Of a stretch of 9,357 nt of DNA, positions 6,267 to 9,357 are shown one piece after another. The stretch's first letter is position 1. Each line of letters starts with the position of its first letter. A model generated the notes under the pieces. That model saw nothing but the letters and a program-made list of their open reading frames with translations. It was not told the origin of the DNA and searched no databases. Origin of the DNA: Thermoplasmata archaeon (GTDB lineage: Archaea; Thermoplasmatota; Thermoplasmata; Thermoplasmatales; Thermoplasmataceae). Position numbers and translations under genes: made by a program. Where the stretch lies: NCBI GenBank assembly GCA_021850745.1, contig JAJZKX010000050.1, positions 1 to 9,357 of the forward strand, given 5' to 3'.

Positions 6267-6758
6267 ATGACTGAGAAGGATAAAGAGAAGGATGATTTCC
6301 TTTACATCGTAAGAATGGCGGGAAAGGATCTTGATGGGGAAAGGAATGTTGAGCTCGCCCTTTCTGATTTGAAGGGCATAGGGCACAGACTGTCTGCCGC
6401 AATACTCAAAAAGCTTGACATACCCGGCGATAAAAGGATCGGAGAGCTTGGGGAGGAGCATCTTGACACACTCAGGGAATTCATAGAGTCAAAGGAATAT
6501 GCTGATTTTCCGGACTGGATGCTAAATCACCGCAGGGAGATTATTTCCGGAAAGAATGTTAATCTTGTTTCCAACGACCTGGATCTCCAGTTTATGGAAG
6601 ACATAAACATCATGAGGAAGAGCAAATCCTACAAGGGTGTAAGACACGAGACTGGTCACAAAGTGAGAGGACAGAAGACAAGATCGAATGGAAGGAAGGG
6701 TCTTGCCATCGGCGTGATAAAGAAGAAAGAGGGACAACCTCAGACACAGAAGGCTTGA
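6267..6758 (+). CDS. rps13: 30S ribosomal protein S13 (uS13)
   Basis: Head protein of the small ribosomal subunit that contacts tRNA and the large subunit. The 163-residue archaeal-length protein begins with a short charged extension, then FLYIVRMAGKDLDGERNVEL. A helix-two-turn-helix part follows (LSDLKGIGHRLSAAILKKL, about 32-50), and then the diagnostic basic C-terminal motif RHETGHKVRGQKTRSNGRKG at 126-145. The ATG at 6267 has a Shine-Dalgarno-like sequence. It is the first gene of the tightly packed group with rps4 (5-nt gap), rps11 and rpoD, the standard archaeal order, so all four are likely on one transcript. Confidence 0.96.
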   Translation: MTEKDKEKDDFLYIVRMAGKDLDGERNVELALSDLKGIGHRLSAAILKKLDIPGDKRIGELGEEHLDTLREFIESKEYADFPDWMLNHRREIISGKNVNLVSNDLDLQFMEDINIMRKSKSYKGVRHETGHKVRGQKTRSNGRKGLAIGVIKKKEGQPQTQKA

Positions 6759-6763
6759 GATAG

Positions 6764-7378
6764 ATGGGAGATCAGAAATTTCCGAGAAAAACATATTCCA
6801 CCCCAAGACACCCATGGGAAAAGAATAGGATCGATTCCGAGAAAATCATACTGGAGAAGTATGGGTTGAAGAACAAGAGGGAACTGTGGAAATCACAGTC
6901 CATACTGGAGAATTACAGGACTCAGGCAAGAGACCTTCAGGCTAAGCTCAGAACTGAGAATCCCTCGGCTGAGAAACAGTTCAGCCTGCTGATAAACAAG
7001 CTCAACCGGTACAGTATCCTCAGTGGAGGTGCAAACCTTGACGATGTTCTATCCCTTAATATTGAAAATGTGCTGGAAAGGAGACTGCAAACTGTTGTTT
7101 ATAACAGGAAACTTTCTGGGACTGTCAAACAGGCCAGGCAGTTAATTACACACGGGCACATTATCCTCAACGGAAGAAGAGTGACGATTCCGGGACTTAT
7201 TGTTGAGAGAGCGCTTGAGGACACTATTGCTTTTAACCCTGATAGTGCAGTAAGTGATCCTGATCACCCGATCAGGCGTGTAATAGATAACTCTGAAGAA
7301 GAGGAACGGCCCACACCGGGAATTGCTGCAGAGGAGGCGGGAGAATCCCCGCAACAGGCTGGTGAAAGTACTGAATAA
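6764..7378 (+). CDS. rps4: 30S ribosomal protein S4 (uS4)
   Basis: Primary 16S rRNA-binding assembly protein of the small subunit. The 204-residue product starts [20 protein letters not shown], typical of archaeal S4. It has the S4 RNA-binding domain at about 104-160 ([20 protein letters not shown], then [17 protein letters not shown]). The last 28 or so residues form an acidic, low-complexity tail rich in Glu, Ala, Gly and Ser (NSEEEERP... to AGESTE), longer than the core needs. That tail region overlaps the start of rps11. ATG at 6764 lies 5 nt after the rps13 stop; the spacer is purine-rich (GAGATAG) and may act as ribosome binding site. Confidence 0.96.
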   Translation: MGDQKFPRKTYSTPRHPWEKNRIDSEKIILEKYGLKNKRELWKSQSILENYRTQARDLQAKLRTENPSAEKQFSLLINKLNRYSILSGGANLDDVLSLNIENVLERRLQTVVYNRKLSGTVKQARQLITHGHIILNGRRVTIPGLIVERALEDTIAFNPDSAVSDPDHPIRRVIDNSEEEERPTPGIAAEEAGESPQQAGESTE

Positions 7379-7754
7379 GACAGGTGTAGCTCACATATTT
7401 GCCTCCCAGAACAATACGCTCATACTGGTTACAGACGTAACTGGTGCAGAGACTCTTGCAAAGGCAAGCGGTGGCATGGTCGTTAAGAATGACAGGGAAG
7501 AATCTAGCCCTTATGCTGCAATGAAGGCAGCTGATCTGATCTCTGAAAAACTGAGGGAAAAGGAGATCACTGATCTTATCATCAAGGTGCGTGCACCCGG
7601 TGGTAACAGATCAAAGATACCGGGACCAGGTGCTCAGTCTGCCATAAGGGCACTGTCAAGGGCGGGATTCAAGATTATAAGAATTGAGGAAGTCACTCCG
7701 GTTCCACACGATGGTACCAAGAAGAAGGGCGGGAAAAGAGGGAGGAGAGTTTAG
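7362..7754 (+). CDS. rps11: 30S ribosomal protein S11 (uS11)
   Basis: Small-subunit platform protein next to the mRNA exit/E site. Core signatures are [38 protein letters not shown] and the rRNA-binding [12 protein letters not shown], and the protein ends in the basic tail [16 protein letters not shown] set the start at the GTG 7362 ([13 protein letters not shown], 130 residues), which agrees with where S11 proteins normally begin and overlaps rps4 by 17 bp. There is no ATG before the conserved part. A TTG at 7323 in the same frame would add 13 Arg-rich residues encoded within the rps4 tail. The ribosome binding site is weak for either, so translation may depend on coupling to rps4. Confidence 0.93.
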   Translation: MKVLNKTGVAHIFASQNNTLILVTDVTGAETLAKASGGMVVKNDREESSPYAAMKAADLISEKLREKEITDLIIKVRAPGGNRSKIPGPGAQSAIRALSRAGFKIIRIEEVTPVPHDGTKKKGGKRGRRV

Positions 7755-7759
7755 ACCAG

Positions 7760-8581
7760 ATGTCTCTCAAAATTATTGACCTGGAGGAGAATTTCATCAG
7801 GTTCGAGATCTCTGATGTTTCCCCTGCAGAGGCAAACGCACTCAGAAGGACCATACTAAGTGATGTTCCTAAACTGGCGATAGAAAAGGTAATGATTCAC
7901 CATGGTCAGATCCGTGACAAGGATGAGAACGTATTTGGTTCGTCCCTTCCGCTCTTTGACGAGATGGTTGCCCAGAGACTTTCCATGATACCCTTGAAGA
8001 CAGACTTGAAAATGAATTTCAGGGACCAGTGCAGTTGCGAAGGAAAAGGGTGTCCTCTGTGCACGGTCACCTATTCTGTCAACAAACTTGGCCCCGGAAC
8101 TGTGATGTCATCAGACCTCCAGCCTCTCAGCAACCCGGCCGCTATACCTGTTGACCCGGAGATACCGATAGTAAAGTTGAGTGAGAAGCAAGCGATGCTC
8201 GTTACTGCGGACGCGGTTATGGGAAGGGGCTATGAACATAGCAAGTGGCAGGTAGCCACTGGGATTTCCTACAAGTATCACAGGGAATTTGTCCTACCAA
8301 AGGACTCGGAGAAGGACTGGAAAGCACTAAAGGAAAAATATCCGAGATCGTTGGTCTCAGAGGATTCCAGTACCATCACGTTCACAGATGATTTTGGAAA
8401 CAGGGAGATCACGACACTTGGTGACGTGGAAGGCGTTGTTGTCAAGGAAGATAAAAACAGGTTCATTTTCAAGTACGAAACTGACGGATCTGTTGATGCC
8501 CTTGCCGTTCTGGATTACTCCCTTAAGAGAATCCCGCAGAGGCTCAACACAATGCTCGACAGCCTTGTAACCGTTGACTGA
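7760..8581 (+). CDS. rpoD: DNA-directed RNA polymerase subunit D (Rpo3)
   Basis: Assembly-platform subunit of archaeal RNA polymerase, equivalent to eukaryotic Rpb3 and bacterial alpha N-terminal domain; it pairs with subunit L. The 273-residue protein has the dimerisation part at the N-terminus (FEISDVSPAEANALRRTILS, about 15-34) and end (about 255-270). The insert domain carries four cysteines, C91-x-C93-x4-C98-x2-C101 (QCSCEGKGCPLC), matching the Rpb3-type zinc site. These are the only cysteines in the protein, so the second, ferredoxin-like iron-sulfur site present in some archaeal D subunits is missing. It lies 5 nt after rps11, last gene of the ribosomal group here. Confidence 0.96.
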   Translation: MSLKIIDLEENFIRFEISDVSPAEANALRRTILSDVPKLAIEKVMIHHGQIRDKDENVFGSSLPLFDEMVAQRLSMIPLKTDLKMNFRDQCSCEGKGCPLCTVTYSVNKLGPGTVMSSDLQPLSNPAAIPVDPEIPIVKLSEKQAMLVTADAVMGRGYEHSKWQVATGISYKYHREFVLPKDSEKDWKALKEKYPRSLVSEDSSTITFTDDFGNREITTLGDVEGVVVKEDKNRFIFKYETDGSVDALAVLDYSLKRIPQRLNTMLDSLVTVD

Positions 8582-8582
8582 A

Positions 8583-8595
8583 CTTAATTATAGTC
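8583..8595 (+). promoter_or_regulatory. TATA-like box of the phosphatase gene
   Basis: CTTAATTATAGTC, in the 39-nt gap after rpoD, is centred about 32 nt before the ATG at 8621, giving a start of transcription within a few nucleotides of it. This suggests the phosphatase gene is expressed separately from the ribosomal operon. Confidence 0.45.
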
Positions 8596-8620
8596 CCAGA
8601 AGATATTCTCTTCCATTTAT

Positions 8621-9357
8621 ATGACTGAATACCTGAAAGTTTTTCACGATATCGGCATAGAGATTAAAGAAATGCTTCAATCCTCGAGATGGAAGCAGGT
8701 GATGTCTGAAGAGGTTGGGATCGGAGCATCCGGTTTCCCAACCAGGATGGCGGACAGATTGGCTGAGGACATCATCATCAAACATGTGGAAGACAATGAT
8801 CTTCCGCTGAATATCATCAGCGAAGAGAGAGGAATCATGCAGAGAGGATATAAGAGAAACCTCGTTGTTGATCCAGTGGATGGTACGTTCAATCTTGTGC
8901 GCAATATTCCCCTTTATGCAGTTTCAATGGCGCTTGCATATGAAGATATTTCATCAACCGACGAAAGCTACATAATGAACCTTGCAAACGGAGACTGGTA
9001 TCATTCGACCACCGGCAATGGCCTCACCGTGAACGGAAGGAAGAGGCCAGTACAGGCAAAGAGGAGCGGCACATATCTAGTTCACCTTTCATCGGGACTG
9101 GATCGACGCAGCTTGTTGATTATTTCACAATCCAGGAAGTTCAGGTACCTTGGGTGTGCTGCTCTGGAACTTGCGATGGTTGCATCCGGTTCAGCAGATG
9201 TATCTGCTCATCTGGGGAGATCGGCCCCACTTCGTAACATAGATGTGGCAGCCGGTATCCACATGGTAAGGGAAATGGGCGGTTCTGTCGTGGATGGTCA
9301 TGGCGAGCAGTTCAACCTGGGAATGGACCCGCGAGCACAGTTTGTCAAGAATGAGCT
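8621..9357 (+). CDS. Inositol monophosphatase / fructose-1,6-bisphosphatase family protein (partial, 3' end off the window)
   Basis: Mg2+-dependent sugar/inositol phosphatase of the lithium-sensitive superfamily. In archaea such enzymes often act on both inositol-1-phosphate and fructose-1,6-bisphosphate, but which one applies here cannot be read from the sequence. The first 245 residues are visible. Metal-binding residues in order are Glu68-Glu69 (ISEERG), Asp84 and Asp87 in DPVDGT (84-89), and Asp208 in RNIDVAAG. The GIGASGFPTRMADRLAED segment near the N-terminus resembles archaeal class IV FBPases. Start is ATG 8621 with a TATA-like box upstream. Typical proteins of the family are about 250-270 residues, so only a short C-terminal piece is missing. 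Confidence 0.88.
   Translation, partial: MTEYLKVFHDIGIEIKEMLQSSRWKQVMSEEVGIGASGFPTRMADRLAEDIIIKHVEDNDLPLNIISEERGIMQRGYKRNLVVDPVDGTFNLVRNIPLYAVSMALAYEDISSTDESYIMNLANGDWYHSTTGNGLTVNGRKRPVQAKRSGTYLVHLSSGLDRRSLLIISQSRKFRYLGCAALELAMVASGSADVSAHLGRSAPLRNIDVAAGIHMVREMGGSVVDGHGEQFNLGMDPRAQFVKNE

Noticed and set aside
1..9357. CRISPR array, defence island, phage or biosynthetic cluster
   Set aside because: No regularly spaced repeats, cas, restriction, toxin-antitoxin, integrase or biosynthetic genes are visible; apart from one IS and three unknown genes the content is housekeeping.

Overview
The window is chromosomal DNA of an archaeon, most likely a member of the Thermoplasmata (Thermoplasma/Ferroplasma/Cuniculiplasma-like). 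The evidence is archaeal-only proteins (SRP19, ribosomal protein S8e, primase large subunit, RNA polymerase subunit D, a DUF357 protein) and the order rps13-rps4-rps11-rpoD. Many genes also have a TATA-like box about 26 nt upstream of the start codon with no room for a leader, the leaderless layout known from this group. The genus is inference.

Left part (1-2616). A partial queE gene (7-deazaguanine/archaeosine pathway) runs off the left edge on the minus strand. It is divergent from an Xaa-Pro-type M24 peptidase gene that overlaps priL (DNA primase large subunit) by 4 bp.

Middle (2605-5677). On the minus strand, rps8e and srp19 form a two-gene unit that meets priL tail to tail with a 12-bp overlap. 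Upstream is a small unrecognised gene (101 aa). It shares an A/T-rich, apparently two-way promoter with an IS5-like transposase gene on the plus strand. The transposase keeps its D-D-E residues but is broken by a single-base frameshift at a GGGG run. A 20-bp near-palindrome lies between the promoter and the transposase start. After a 179-bp stretch with no recognisable gene come two adjacent unrecognised minus-strand genes (184 aa and 105 aa).

Right part (5828-9357). A DUF357 gene precedes the ribosomal/RNA polymerase cluster rps13-rps4-rps11-rpoD, which is tightly packed (5-nt gaps or overlap). The cluster is followed by a partial inositol monophosphatase/fructose-1,6-bisphosphatase family gene with its own TATA-like box.

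Most of the window is housekeeping information-processing DNA. The accessory or unexplained parts are the frameshifted IS with its palindrome, the residue behind it, and three small unknown genes. I did not find convincing evidence of a new biological system. Several start codons were set from promoter geometry: S8e at 3236 and DUF357 at 5828 rather than the longer alternatives.
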